From Intrasporangiaceae bacterium URHB0013 (GTDB taxonomy: Bacteria > Actinomycetota > Actinomycetes > Actinomycetales > Dermatophilaceae): DNA of 64,000 nt. Below the pieces are notes generated by a model that was not told the DNA's origin, searched no databases, and worked only from the letters and a program-made list of their open reading frames with translations. Numbering within the stretch: position 1 is the first letter of the stretch; each line of letters opens with the position of its first letter. This document shows, piece by piece, positions 25,913 through 33,698 of the stretch. The stretch spans positions 124,001-188,000 of the forward strand of contig JIBA01000017.1 of assembly GCA_000620545.1 (NCBI GenBank), given 5' to 3'. The position numbers and the translations under genes were made by a program.

Positions 25913-26770
25913 TCATCCGCCCGCGCTCCGAGCGACGTCGCGCACCGACGAGCACGGCAGCCAGGGGTGGGCGGTCCGGCTGGCCGAGGGGTCGAAGCGC
26001 AGGTTCGCGCGGTCCATCGCGAGACTCATCCGGGCCGAACGCGCCAAGGACGGTCGCACGGGCCGAGCGGCCTGACCCACGACGTGCAACGCCAGGCGCG
26101 GGACGTGACGGGGCCTGACGCCCGGGCTGACCAGATCAGCGAGGTCGTTGAGCGTCAGGTCCTCCGGCCCACCTACCTCGATGACCTGTCCCCGCAGGCT
26201 CCGGTCGGTGGCTGCGCGCACGACGGCCTCAGCGACGTCCTTGACGCTGACGAAGTTGATCGGGTTCTCGCCGTCGCCGAAGACCTGCGGCCCCTTCCCG
26301 CCCGTCGTCGACAGCTCGAGCAGCTCCATCCACATCTCAGCGAAGGCCGTTGCACGCACGATGGTCCAGTCGGCTCCGCCCTCTCGCAGATGCTCCTCCG
26401 CCGCCCATTTCATCCGATGCAGCTCCATCGGGTGGTCGGGCGAGGCGTCGACGACGGAGAGGAGGACGATGTCGGCTCCGCACTGCCGAGCGGCATCGAT
26501 GAGCGCGGTGTTCCCGTCGCGGTCGATCTCGGCCGGAGACTGCCCCTTGGCGGGGTCCATCCCGTGCGCCGCGGCAACCACCGTGTCAGCGCCCTCGAGG
26601 ACATCCGGCAACGTGGCCGGACGACGCAGGTCGGCGACGACGAACTCCGTGCCCGGGACCGGGGTCGCCGGCGCGGACCGGGCCACGACCCTGACCCGCT
26701 CGCCGGCGTGGGCGAGCTGCGCCGAGACGAGGCGACCGAGGCGGCCGGTCCCGCCGACGACCGCGATCAT
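25913..26770 (-). CDS. NmrA-like NAD(P)-binding oxidoreductase/sensor
   Basis: 285 residues. The Rossmann motif GGTGRLG (about 6-12) at the N-terminus, VADLRRPATL, GADTVVAAAHG and a WTIVRATAFAEMW segment are typical of NmrA/atypical short-chain dehydrogenases. The catalytic Tyr-x3-Lys of classical members is not evident. The start ATG overlaps the stop of the SnoaL gene (ATGA), so both form one operon under the TetR-type operator at 27239-27268. Substrate unknown. Confidence 0.88.
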   Translation of the reverse strand: MIAVVGGTGRLGRLVSAQLAHAGERVRVVARSAPATPVPGTEFVVADLRRPATLPDVLEGADTVVAAAHGMDPAKGQSPAEIDRDGNTALIDAARQCGADIVLLSVVDASPDHPMELHRMKWAAEEHLREGGADWTIVRATAFAEMWMELLELSTTGGKGPQVFGDGENPINFVSVKDVAEAVVRAATDRSLRGQVIEVGGPEDLTLNDLADLVSPGVRPRHVPRLALHVVGQAARPVRPSLARSARMSLAMDRANLRFDPSASRTAHPWLPCSSVRDVARSAGG

Positions 26771-27225
26771 GGCGTCGTCACGCCCCCAGCCGCTCTGCTG
26801 CTGACCGGTGTCCCCAGGCCGCTGGTCAGCTCGATGCTCGCATCGATGCCATGGCCGTCCTGGTCCACGGGCTCGATGTAGAAGCGGCAGGACGTCACGA
26901 GGTCCGAGGCAACCGTGAAGATGGCGACGCCCCGCATGAGATGTGCGGCGCCGTCGCGTCGGGTGCCGGACATCTGCCACTCGGTCCAGACGTCGTCGCC
27001 CTTCGCCGCGACGTCCGTGATCACCGCCTCGAGGTCGGGGATGCCGTCGAACATGGCAGCCCAGTTCCGGCGCACCTGTGCTGAGCCGACGAAGCTGCGG
27101 CTGGGATGCGCCGGCATCGTCAGGACGTAGTCCGGTGCGAAGCAGGCGACCAGTCCTTCGAGGTCGTGGGCGCTGGTCGCCGCGACCAGACGCTCGATGA
27201 CCAAAGGGATCCCGGAGGAGGACAT
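26767..27225 (-). CDS. SnoaL-like (NTF2 fold) protein
   Basis: 152 residues of the SnoaL/NTF2-like superfamily. It has an N-terminal helix IERLVAATSAHDLEGLVACFAPDYVL, strand RSFVGSAQVRRNWAAMFDGIPDLEAVI and the cavity-forming sheet WTEWQMSG...GVAIFTVASDLVTSCRFYIEP. I chose ATG 27225, 9 bases after AAGGAG; ATG 27234 is too close to that site. It is the first gene of a two-gene operon with the NmrA-like protein and is divergent from the TetR gene. It may be a small-molecule isomerase, hydrolase or binding protein. Confidence 0.85.
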   Translation of the reverse strand: MSSSGIPLVIERLVAATSAHDLEGLVACFAPDYVLTMPAHPSRSFVGSAQVRRNWAAMFDGIPDLEAVITDVAAKGDDVWTEWQMSGTRRDGAAHLMRGVAIFTVASDLVTSCRFYIEPVDQDGHGIDASIELTSGLGTPVSSRAAGGVTTP

Positions 27226-27238
27226 GCTCACCATCTCC

Positions 27239-27268
27239 TTATTGGATACAGTGGAATGTAACCAATAA
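27239..27268. promoter_or_regulatory. TetR-family operator
   Basis: An inverted repeat with 12-base arms, TTATTGGATACA / TGTAACCAATAA (11 of 12 positions symmetric), and a 6-base centre. It lies in the short divergent gap between the SnoaL-NmrA operon and the TetR gene and is markedly AT-rich in this genome. It covers the ribosome site of the left gene and the promoter region of both, so self-repression and operon repression are expected. Confidence 0.8.
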
Positions 27269-27281
27269 TGAGAGGGTGCGC

Positions 27282-27917
27282 GTGAACTCGTCCGGTGTCA
27301 AGGCCTCGCGGCCCTACGACTCGAGCAGCCGCAGGCAACGCGCCCACGCGCGGCGCCAGGCGATCCTGGACGTCGCCGAGCGACACTTCCTCGGTAGCGG
27401 GTATGCCGTCACCACCGTGGCGCGCGTCGCCGCTGACGCCGGCGTGTCCGTCGAGACCGTCTACAAGTCATTTCGGGGCAAGGCCGGGCTCGCGAAGGCC
27501 GTCTGGGCACGAGGCCTTCTCGGGAGCGGTGTCACCAGCGCGGAGGAACGCTCCGACGCGGCGTCGTCCACCCTCGAGGACCCGCGGGCCGTCATCCACC
27601 GCTGGACCGAGATCGCACAGGAGGTGGCGCCGCGGGTGCAGCCGATCGCCTTGATGATTCGAGCAGCCGCCGCGACTGACCCCGAGGTCGCCGAGCTGTG
27701 GGAGCAACTGCGCCGCCAGCGCCTCGACCGGATGGGGCACAACGCGCAGGCCATCGCCGGTCACTTACGGCCGGGGCTCGGTGTCGGCCACGCACGCGAC
27801 ATCCTGCTGGCCTACACCTCGCCGGAGCTCTTCGAGCTCCTGGTCCTGCAACAGGGGTGGAGCGCAGCCGACTTCGCGGAGTTCCAGCGACGCGGTCTCG
27901 AAGCCGCTCTGCTCTGA
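27282..27917 (+). CDS. TetR/AcrR family transcriptional regulator
   Basis: 211 residues from GTG 27282 (GTG 27276 is in frame too, but closer to the AGAGGG). The N-terminal HTH (about 22-70) reads RRQAILDVAERHFLGSGYAVTTVARVAADAGVSVETVYKSF, the standard TetR layout. The C-terminal domain is a helical ligand pocket with LYEWLR-type helices replaced by VAELWEQLRRQRLDRM. It is adjacent to its likely operator and to the SnoaL-NmrA operon it should repress. The inducer is unknown. Confidence 0.9.
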   Translation: MNSSGVKASRPYDSSSRRQRAHARRQAILDVAERHFLGSGYAVTTVARVAADAGVSVETVYKSFRGKAGLAKAVWARGLLGSGVTSAEERSDAASSTLEDPRAVIHRWTEIAQEVAPRVQPIALMIRAAAATDPEVAELWEQLRRQRLDRMGHNAQAIAGHLRPGLGVGHARDILLAYTSPELFELLVLQQGWSAADFAEFQRRGLEAALL

Positions 27918-27941
27918 CCGTGTCGGGGCGTCGCCGGCCCA

Positions 27942-27956
27942 GCGCTCGTCGAGCGC
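27942..27956. terminator. Short GC hairpin between convergent TetR and malic enzyme genes
   Basis: GCGCTC-GTC-GAGCGC forms a 6-bp stem in the 55-bp convergent gap, with a further CGCGCG/CGCGCG pairing just after. No T-tract. Probable bidirectional terminator. Confidence 0.35.
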
Positions 27957-27972
27957 GCGGTTGCTCGCGCGA

Positions 27973-29358
27973 CTAGGCAGGCCCGGCCACACGGCATACG
28001 GCAGCAGCCACTGCAGGGGCCACGCTGGAATCGAAGACGCTCGGGATGATGAAGCTGGGGTTGAGCTCGCCCGGCTCGACGGTGTCGGCGATCGCCGCCG
28101 CTGCAGCGACCATCATCGCGTCGGTGATGTCCGAGACTCCGGCGTCGAGCAACCCGCGGAAGAAGCCCGGGAAGACGAGCACGTTGTTGATCTGGTTGGG
28201 GTGGTCGGAGCGACCGGTCGCGACGACGGCGGCGTGCTTGCTCGCCGTGATCGGATCCACCTCGGGAACGGGGTTGGCGAGGGCGAAGACGATCGCGTGG
28301 GGCGCCATCGTCGCGATGTGGTCACCCGTGAGGAGGTCGGGCGCGGACACACCGACGAAGACGTCGGCCCCGACGAGGACGTCCGTCAGGGTGCCGCTCT
28401 CCTGAAGCGAGTTCGTGTGGTCCGCGATCCACTGGCGGAAGGGCTCCATGCCCTCGTTCCCCGTGTGCACCGCGCCCGTCCGACCACACGCGACGATGTC
28501 TCGCGCGCCCTGCGTCAGCAGGAGCCGGATGATCGCGTGGCCGGCCGCACCGACGCCGGAGACGACGATGCGCACGTCCTCGATGGACTTGTCGACGACG
28601 CGAAGCGCGTTCTTCAGCGCGGCGAGTACGACGATCGCGGTGCCGTGCTGGTCGTCGTGGAAGACCGGAATGTCGAGCAGGTCGCGCAGACGCGCCTCGA
28701 TCTCGAAACACCTCGGGGCAGAGATGTCCTCGAGGTTGATGCCGCCGTAGACCGGGGCGATCGCGCGCACAATGTCGACGATCGCGTCGGGGTCCTGGGT
28801 GTCGAGGCAGACCGGCCACGCGTCCACGGCGCCGAACTGCTTGAAGAGCGCGGCCTTGCCCTCCATGACCGGAAGAGCCGCGAGGGGCCCGATGTTGCCG
28901 AGACCGAGGACGGCTGACCCGTCGGTGACGACGGCCACGGTGTTCCGCTTGATGGTGAGGCGACGCGCGTCCTCCGAGTGCTCGGCGATCGCCCGGCAGA
29001 TGCGCGCCACGCCGGGCGTGTAGGCGCGCGAGAGGTCGTCGCGGTGCTTGAGCGGCACCTTGGGGTTGACCTCGATCTTGCCGCCGAGGTGGAGCAGGAA
29101 CGTCTGGTCGCTCACCTTGCGGACGACGGCGCCGGGGATGGCGGCGATCGCGTCCGTGATGAGGTGGCCGTGGGCCTCGTCCATCGTGTCGCACGTGACG
29201 TCGACGACGAGTCGGTCGGTGCGGCTCTCGGCGACGTCGAGCGCCGTCAGCGAACCTCCAGTCGAGGCGACGGCCGTCGTGAGGGCAGCGGTGGCGTTGG
29301 CGGCGGCAGGCACCTCGACCCGCACGGTGATCGAGTAGCCCGGGCTCGGGATGGCCAT
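27973..29358 (-). CDS. NAD(P)-dependent malic enzyme with N-terminal ACT-like domain
   Basis: 461 residues. It oxidatively decarboxylates malate to pyruvate, linking the TCA cycle to C3 metabolism. An ACT-like domain (about 8-80) precedes the malic domain with SRAYTPGVARICRAI, LGLGNIGPLAALPVMEGKA and the metal-site segment VFHDDQHGTAIV. The Rossmann motif GVGAAGHAI is in the second half, with ANPVPEVDP near the C-terminus. The ACT domain suggests allosteric control by an amino acid or similar effector. The start ATG 29358 follows AGAGGA. It lies 61 bp downstream of folE on the same strand and may be cotranscribed. Confidence 0.93.
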   Translation of the reverse strand: MAIPSPGYSITVRVEVPAAANATAALTTAVASTGGSLTALDVAESRTDRLVVDVTCDTMDEAHGHLITDAIAAIPGAVVRKVSDQTFLLHLGGKIEVNPKVPLKHRDDLSRAYTPGVARICRAIAEHSEDARRLTIKRNTVAVVTDGSAVLGLGNIGPLAALPVMEGKAALFKQFGAVDAWPVCLDTQDPDAIVDIVRAIAPVYGGINLEDISAPRCFEIEARLRDLLDIPVFHDDQHGTAIVVLAALKNALRVVDKSIEDVRIVVSGVGAAGHAIIRLLLTQGARDIVACGRTGAVHTGNEGMEPFRQWIADHTNSLQESGTLTDVLVGADVFVGVSAPDLLTGDHIATMAPHAIVFALANPVPEVDPITASKHAAVVATGRSDHPNQINNVLVFPGFFRGLLDAGVSDITDAMMVAAAAAIADTVEPGELNPSFIIPSVFDSSVAPAVAAAVCRVAGPA

Positions 29359-29419
29359 GACAGTCCTCTCGCGCGGCGCGACATTGCCCGACGAGCCCAT
29401 CCAACACCCCGCGACCCCC

Positions 29420-30049
29420 TCAGCGGGATGCCTGCGTCAGTGCGAGGAACTCCGCCCGCGAGCGTGGGTCGTCCCGCAGTGAGCCGAGCAGGCTCGACGT
29501 GATGGTCGTGGTGCCCGGAGCCTGGACGCCACGCAGCGTCATGCACAGGTGCTCCGCCTCGATCACCACGCCGACGCCCACCGGACTCAGCTGTGCGTTC
29601 AGCCAGTCGGCAACCTGGACGGTCAGGCGCTCCTGCACCTGTGGCCGCGACGAGAAGTGCTCGAGCACACGGGCCAGCTTCGACAGACCGAGGATGCGGT
29701 GGCCCGGGAGGTACCCGACGTGCGCGGTCCCGACGAACGGGAGCATGTGGTGCTCACAGAGCGACCGCACCGGAATTCTCCTCGCGACGATGAGCTCGTC
29801 GTAGCCACCGTCGTTGGGGAACGTCGTCATCTGGAACGGTCGTGCGCTCATCAGCTCCGCGAAGGATGCCGCCATGCGTTCAGGGGTGCGAGCGAGCGAC
29901 TCATTGTCCAGGTCGATTCCCAGTGCTTCCAGCAGGATTCGAGCTCCGGACGTCGCGCGTTCCAGGTCCGGTTCGGTGACGGCGCCCGTCCCCGCCCATG
30001 ACTTCCGGGGCCGGTCACGACGCCCTGCGGGCTCCGCTGAGGGATTCAC
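29420..30049 (-). CDS. folE: GTP cyclohydrolase I
   Basis: 209 residues. It converts GTP to 7,8-dihydroneopterin triphosphate, the first step to folate or pterin. Zinc ligands are visible as Cys and His in SLCEHHMLPF (about 97-106) and Cys in EHLCMTLRG, with GLSKLARVLEHFSSRPQVQERL between them. The GTG start at 30049 has a good GGAAGGAG at 7 bases and overlaps the patatin gene end by 35 bp. No other folate genes are adjacent, unlike the usual folE-folP-folK cluster next to ftsH, so this could be a second copy. Confidence 0.95.
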   Translation of the reverse strand: MNPSAEPAGRRDRPRKSWAGTGAVTEPDLERATSGARILLEALGIDLDNESLARTPERMAASFAELMSARPFQMTTFPNDGGYDELIVARRIPVRSLCEHHMLPFVGTAHVGYLPGHRILGLSKLARVLEHFSSRPQVQERLTVQVADWLNAQLSPVGVGVVIEAEHLCMTLRGVQAPGTTTITSSLLGSLRDDPRSRAEFLALTQASR

Positions 30050-30926
30050 GGGTCAGCTCCTTCCCGGGCGTGCGCCCGTCGTGTTGGTGGAGAGCCAGTA
30101 CGCTCGCGCCGTCTCGTGACCGGGACGAGGTGGATCGCAACCACCGACGAGTGCTCTCGTGGGCGCGCGCCACGAGAGCCGTGGTCTGGCTGAAGTCGGC
30201 GGGCGAGACGGACAGCGGGCACAGCGGCGGCAGGACGTGCAGCCGCGCGGCGCCGACATAGCCGCGAACCTGCGCCAGGAACTGGCGGTGCAGGAGCAGG
30301 CTCAGCGCGGACAGGACGGAGCCGAGCGCGGTCGTCGGACTCGGACCGGCACATGCGTAGCCGGCCGGCAGCAGGTAGATGTCCGTGACTCCATATGCCG
30401 CCGTGTGGGCGAGCACGTCGAGCTCGCCGACCGCGCCGTCCACGAGCGTCCTTCCCCGGCGCACCACGGGCGGGAGCAGTCCGGGAACAGCAGCACTGGC
30501 CCGGACGGCACTGGAGACGGGACCCGTCCGCATCACGATGCCCTGACCCGTCACGACATCCGTGGCCGTGACATGGACGGGGATCCGGGCGTCCTCGAGC
30601 GCGTCATAGCCGAGGTTGCCCTGGAGGAGCCGGTCGAGGCCCGTCCCGGCGAAGAGCGACGGTTGGGTGCCGCGCGCGGCCCCGAACCATCGACGCAGGT
30701 CCGTCGTGAAGACGTCCTGGCGCCGCATCCGTTGCCACAGGCGCACGAGGGTCTCCAGCCTCGCGTCCGCACCTCCCGGACCGGCGAGATAGGCCGCATT
30801 CACTGCGCCGACGGACGTGCCGACGAGAAGGTCCGGCGTGATCTTGCAGTCGCGCAGGGCCAGCAGCATGCCCACCTGCACCGCGCCGAGGCTGCCGCCT
30901 CCGGTCAGCACGAACGCCGTGCTCAT
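30015..30926 (-). CDS. Patatin-like phospholipase family protein
   Basis: 303 residues. The oxyanion loop GGGSLG (9-14), the nucleophile elbow GTSVG (about 36-40) and the catalytic Asp in DGAVG (about 162) make a complete Ser-Asp dyad. It should be an acyl hydrolase of membrane or storage lipids. ATG 30926 begins 2 bp after the DoxX gene stop and the C-terminus overlaps folE, so it is the middle gene of a tight operon. The start lacks its own strong ribosome site, suggesting coupling to the DoxX gene. Confidence 0.9.
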   Translation of the reverse strand: MSTAFVLTGGGSLGAVQVGMLLALRDCKITPDLLVGTSVGAVNAAYLAGPGGADARLETLVRLWQRMRRQDVFTTDLRRWFGAARGTQPSLFAGTGLDRLLQGNLGYDALEDARIPVHVTATDVVTGQGIVMRTGPVSSAVRASAAVPGLLPPVVRRGRTLVDGAVGELDVLAHTAAYGVTDIYLLPAGYACAGPSPTTALGSVLSALSLLLHRQFLAQVRGYVGAARLHVLPPLCPLSVSPADFSQTTALVARAHESTRRWLRSTSSRSRDGASVLALHQHDGRTPGKELTRESLSGARRAS

Positions 30927-30928
30927 GG

Positions 30929-31390
30929 TCAGTCCTGCCGGATCGGCCACAGGACGGGCCGCGGGTCGTAGCGGGTGGCGAGGCGCTGCAGTGCCACCGC
31001 CGACAGCAGCAGGCCGAAGTCCCGCAGGGCCACGTCGTAGAAGCCGGGCAGCAGCAGCAGGTTGAGGATGATGCCGCCCAGCCATGCGGCCACGACGATG
31101 GCGCCGAGCCGCGGGTGGAGGGCCACGACAAGGCCGGCGACGATCTCGATGACGCCCACGGCGTACATGGCCTGGTGCGGTGTGACCGGCAGAGGGCTGG
31201 AGAGCGTGGGCGCGAGGTACTGGTCCCATTGCACGAGGATGTTGGTGAACTTGTCGAGACCGAAGACCACGGGGGCGACGACGAAGGCGGTGCGCAGGAT
31301 GGCATACGCCTGGTAGGTGACGTCGCTCCTGTCGGGACGCGAAGCGTGCTCGACCTGGTTGACGGAACTGGGACTGCCGATGGTGACCAT
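30929..31390 (-). CDS. DoxX-like membrane protein
   Basis: 153 residues with four membrane segments: AYAILRTAFVVAPVVFGLDKF, YAVGVIEIVAGLVVALHP, LGAIVVAAWLGGIILNLLLLP and DFGLLLSAVALQRLA. The layout and the early FGLDKF signature fit the DoxX family, whose members support quinone-linked or redox functions. ATG 31390 follows AGGAGG at 6 bases. It is the first gene of the run with patatin and folE and is divergent from the ECF sigma operon. Confidence 0.82.
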   Translation of the reverse strand: MVTIGSPSSVNQVEHASRPDRSDVTYQAYAILRTAFVVAPVVFGLDKFTNILVQWDQYLAPTLSSPLPVTPHQAMYAVGVIEIVAGLVVALHPRLGAIVVAAWLGGIILNLLLLPGFYDVALRDFGLLLSAVALQRLATRYDPRPVLWPIRQD

Positions 31391-31491
31391 GCGTGTCCTC
31401 CTGGACGGTGACCTGGTGTCCTTCCTGCTGCTCGGAGACATCGAGCCGGCCGGATGGGACGCTGACAGGGTGTTAGCGCAACCGCGGGTCA

Positions 31492-31528
31492 CATCTCTTA
31501 CCGACCGGGTCCTGACGGGTAAGAGATG
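31492..31528. promoter_or_regulatory. Inverted repeat before the ECF sigma operon
   Basis: Perfect 11-bp arms CATCTCTTACC (31492-31502) and GGTAAGAGATG (31518-31528) are separated by 15 bp. They lie in the divergent region between the DoxX gene and the small leader gene of the sigma operon, 25 bp before that gene's ATG. This could be a dimer operator or a leader hairpin. Confidence 0.55.
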
Positions 31529-31553
31529 CGGTGCTGCACACCGCAAACAAGGC

Positions 31554-31808
31554 ATGACCGCACAACAGACCCACACCCCCGGCACGCCGGTCCCCTGCCA
31601 GTCCCCCGGCCCGCCGCTCGACGTCGTCGAGTGGCGACGGTGCCGGCTGCGCGAGGCCGGCTTCCCGGCAACGCTCGCTCGTGACCTGGCCCGACGGCGC
31701 GTGGACCTGCACGCTCTGCTGGAGCTCGTCGACGCGGGTTGCCCGCCAGAGCTGGCCGCACGCATCCTGGGCCCGCTGGACGACCTCGACGCTGCCGAGG
31801 CGGGCTGA
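31554..31808 (+). CDS. Small helical protein heading the ECF sigma operon
   Basis: 84 residues from ATG 31554. The first third is Pro/Thr-rich; the rest is predicted helical (EWRRCRLREAGFPATLARDLARRR then LHALLELVDAGCPPELAARILGPL). Its stop TGA shares a base with the sigma factor ATG (TGATG), so it is translationally coupled. I recall similar small proteins next to ECF sigma genes in actinobacteria, but their role is not known to me. No DNA-binding or zinc motif is seen. Confidence 0.72.
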   Translation: MTAQQTHTPGTPVPCQSPGPPLDVVEWRRCRLREAGFPATLARDLARRRVDLHALLELVDAGCPPELAARILGPLDDLDAAEAG

Positions 31809-32545
31809 TGACCGCCGTGAGCAGGGACGAACAGCGCTCGACCACGCCGGAGTCGCCGCCTCGGACCGAGGCGGTGGGGCCGACGGACTGGGTGGCGAGG
31901 CTCGGCGGTGGGGGTCCCGAGCAGGCTGTTGCGCTCCGCGAGCTCCATGAGCTGATGCTGCGGGCGGCTGCGCACCAGGTGTGGCGCATGCGCCCCGCGC
32001 TGCCGGATCCGTCCCCGGCGGCGGTCGAGGTCATCGTCAACCAGGCGGCCGACGAGGCCATGACCGCCCTGCTCGGCAAGCTGCACACCTTCGAGGGCCG
32101 GAGCCGTTTCACGACGTGGGCCTTCAAGTTCGCCATCCTCCAGGCGGCGACCGAGGTCCGGCGGCTGCAGTGGCAGCACCGCGAGGTGGAGCTGCGTGAC
32201 CTCGACGTGCCCATCGCGCCGACGCATGAGGGCCCTGAGCTGTATGCGGAGGGCAAGGACCTGGCGGCCGCCGTCGCTGCTGCGATGCATCGCGTGCTCA
32301 CTCCCTACCAGCGGCGCATCGCGATCGCCCTCCTCGTCGACGGCGTACCGATCGACGTGCTCGCCGACCGGCTGGGCACCAACCGAGGGGCCCTCTACAA
32401 GACCCTTCACGACGTCCGGGTCCGACTGCGGGCGGAGCTCACGGCCAACGGTTACCTGGCCGGGCGCCGGGCGAGCTCACCTGCGCGGACCTCCGCCGCC
32501 AGCACTCCACGCGTCTCCCCCACCCACACGGCAGGCACCCCATGA
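31808..32545 (+). CDS. ECF-type RNA polymerase sigma factor
   Basis: 245 residues. Region 2 includes FEGRSRFTTWAFKFAILQAATEVRR, the -10-binding and core-binding part of ECF factors. Region 4 (about 155-220) has LTPYQRRIAIALLVDGVPIDVLADRLGTNRGALYKTLHDVRVRLRAEL. The N-terminus is longer than usual by about 45 residues. It lies between a small coupled gene and a zinc anti-sigma gene (ATGA overlap), so it should be held inactive until the anti-sigma senses its signal. Confidence 0.9.
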   Translation: MTAVSRDEQRSTTPESPPRTEAVGPTDWVARLGGGGPEQAVALRELHELMLRAAAHQVWRMRPALPDPSPAAVEVIVNQAADEAMTALLGKLHTFEGRSRFTTWAFKFAILQAATEVRRLQWQHREVELRDLDVPIAPTHEGPELYAEGKDLAAAVAAAMHRVLTPYQRRIAIALLVDGVPIDVLADRLGTNRGALYKTLHDVRVRLRAELTANGYLAGRRASSPARTSAASTPRVSPTHTAGTP

Positions 32546-32781
32546 GCACCACACCCCACCCCGACCCGACCGACCTGACACCACGCCACGTCAGCGCCCT
32601 CCTCCAGGACACAACCCCTTGGCTCTCGTGCGAGGAGTGCTTCGAGCGGATGGACACGTATGCCGAGGCGGTGGTGCGCGACCCCGCGCACACGGACGAG
32701 GCGATGGCCGCCCACCTGCGTGGGTGCGCGGCGTGCGACGAGGAGGCCCAGTCGCTGGTCCAGCTGCTCGCGGCCCAGTGA
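32542..32781 (+). CDS. Zinc-binding anti-sigma factor (ZAS type)
   Basis: 79 residues, soluble, with no membrane segment. The canonical ZAS motif H-x3-C-x2-C is present (HLRGCAAC), with an additional upstream pair CEEC, enough to hold a zinc ion. In this family, thiol oxidation or metal loss releases the partner sigma factor. Its start overlaps the sigma gene stop (ATGA), which supports the pairing. It is followed by short tandem repeats and a terminator. Confidence 0.88.
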   Translation: MSTTPHPDPTDLTPRHVSALLQDTTPWLSCEECFERMDTYAEAVVRDPAHTDEAMAAHLRGCAACDEEAQSLVQLLAAQ

Positions 32782-32803
32782 GGCTCGGTCACACACAGGC
32801 TCG

Positions 32804-32861
32804 GTCATACGGGGGCTGTCATACGGGGGCTGTCATACGGGGGCTCGGTCATACGGCGGCT
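32804..32861. repeat. 14-bp tandem repeats downstream of the anti-sigma gene
   Basis: Three perfect copies of GTCATACGGGGGCT (32804-32817, 32818-32831, 32832-32845) and a fourth with one change after a 2-bp insert (32848-32861). Looser matches flank on both sides (GGTCACACACAGGCT before, GTGTCATTCGCGGGC after). They are non-coding, in the convergent gap 32782-32954. Confidence 0.9.
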
Positions 32862-32907
32862 GTGTCATTCGCGGGCGGGCGCCGGCCCCCCCCTGGGGAA
32901 CGACCGC

Positions 32908-32934
32908 GCCTCGGGTCCGGTGTGGACCCGAGGC
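32908..32934. terminator. Bidirectional terminator, ECF operon / ABC permease
   Basis: A perfect 11-bp stem GCCTCGGGTCC / GGACCCGAGGC with a 5-base loop between convergent genes, 20 bp from the permease stop. No T-tract. Confidence 0.75.
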
Positions 32935-32954
32935 GTGGTGCTGGTGGTGATGGC

Positions 32955-33698
32955 TCAGTGCGCCTCACGGTTGAGGCTGAACCGGACAGCCACCCCTGAG
33001 ATCAGCAGGGCCCACGCACCGAGCACGAGCGCTGCGACGACGGGGCTGAGCATGCCCTGGGCCGCCGTGCCGACGCTCGTCAGGGCGATGGCGGCTCCGG
33101 CCGGGAGCCAGTGGGCGACCTCGGGGACCAGACCCGCCAGGATGCCGACCTCGACGACCATGACCCACGCGATGGCACCGATGATGGCCACGACCGTGTT
33201 GCGGGTCAGGGCGCCCAGCGCGACGCCCACGAGTCCGTAGAGCGCGGATGCCACGGTCGCGCCGACCCAGAGCTGGGTCACGTCGACCGGCAGGGCGTCC
33301 ACGCCACGCGCTCCGTAGATCACAGCTGCCTCTGCGTAGGCGATGCCGAAGGTGGCTGCACCGAGGATCGCGCCGAGGCCCAAGGCGGTCACAGCCTTGG
33401 CCACCAGCACCCGCCAGCGGCGCGGCTCGCCGAGGAACGTCTGCATGATGGTCCCGTGCCGGTACTCGCCGGCGATGACCAGCACGCCGATCGCGAGCAT
33501 CACCATCGAGGTGAGCGCCGAGATGGAGAGCGTGTGGTTGACGTGGTCGATGGAGCCGAAGGCAGGGCCGCCCGGATTGGGCACGAGTGCGTTCGAGGCG
33601 ACCGACGCCATGCCGAGGACCAGCGTGATGGCCAGGCTCACCCAGGCAGCGGGAGTGGTGCGAAGCTTGTAGAGCTCGATGGAGACAAGGTTTTTCAT
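32955..33698 (-). CDS. ABC-2 type transporter permease
   Basis: 247 residues with six predicted membrane segments and the N-terminal amphipathic start MKNLVSIELYKLRTTPAAW typical of ABC-2 permeases. GEYRHGTIMQTFL after the second segment is the usual cytoplasmic coupling motif. Its ATG overlaps the stop of the ATPase gene (ATGA), so the two make one exporter, probably as a 2+2 complex. Regulation by the divergent two-component system is likely; the substrate may be a peptide antibiotic or lipid-like compound (inference). Confidence 0.88.
   Translation of the reverse strand: MKNLVSIELYKLRTTPAAWVSLAITLVLGMASVASNALVPNPGGPAFGSIDHVNHTLSISALTSMVMLAIGVLVIAGEYRHGTIMQTFLGEPRRWRVLVAKAVTALGLGAILGAATFGIAYAEAAVIYGARGVDALPVDVTQLWVGATVASALYGLVGVALGALTRNTVVAIIGAIAWVMVVEVGILAGLVPEVAHWLPAGAAIALTSVGTAAQGMLSPVVAALVLGAWALLISGVAVRFSLNREAH

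Noticed and set aside
32804-32861. Possible CRISPR array
   Set aside because: Units are 14 bp with no spacers and no cas genes nearby; a simple tandem repeat.
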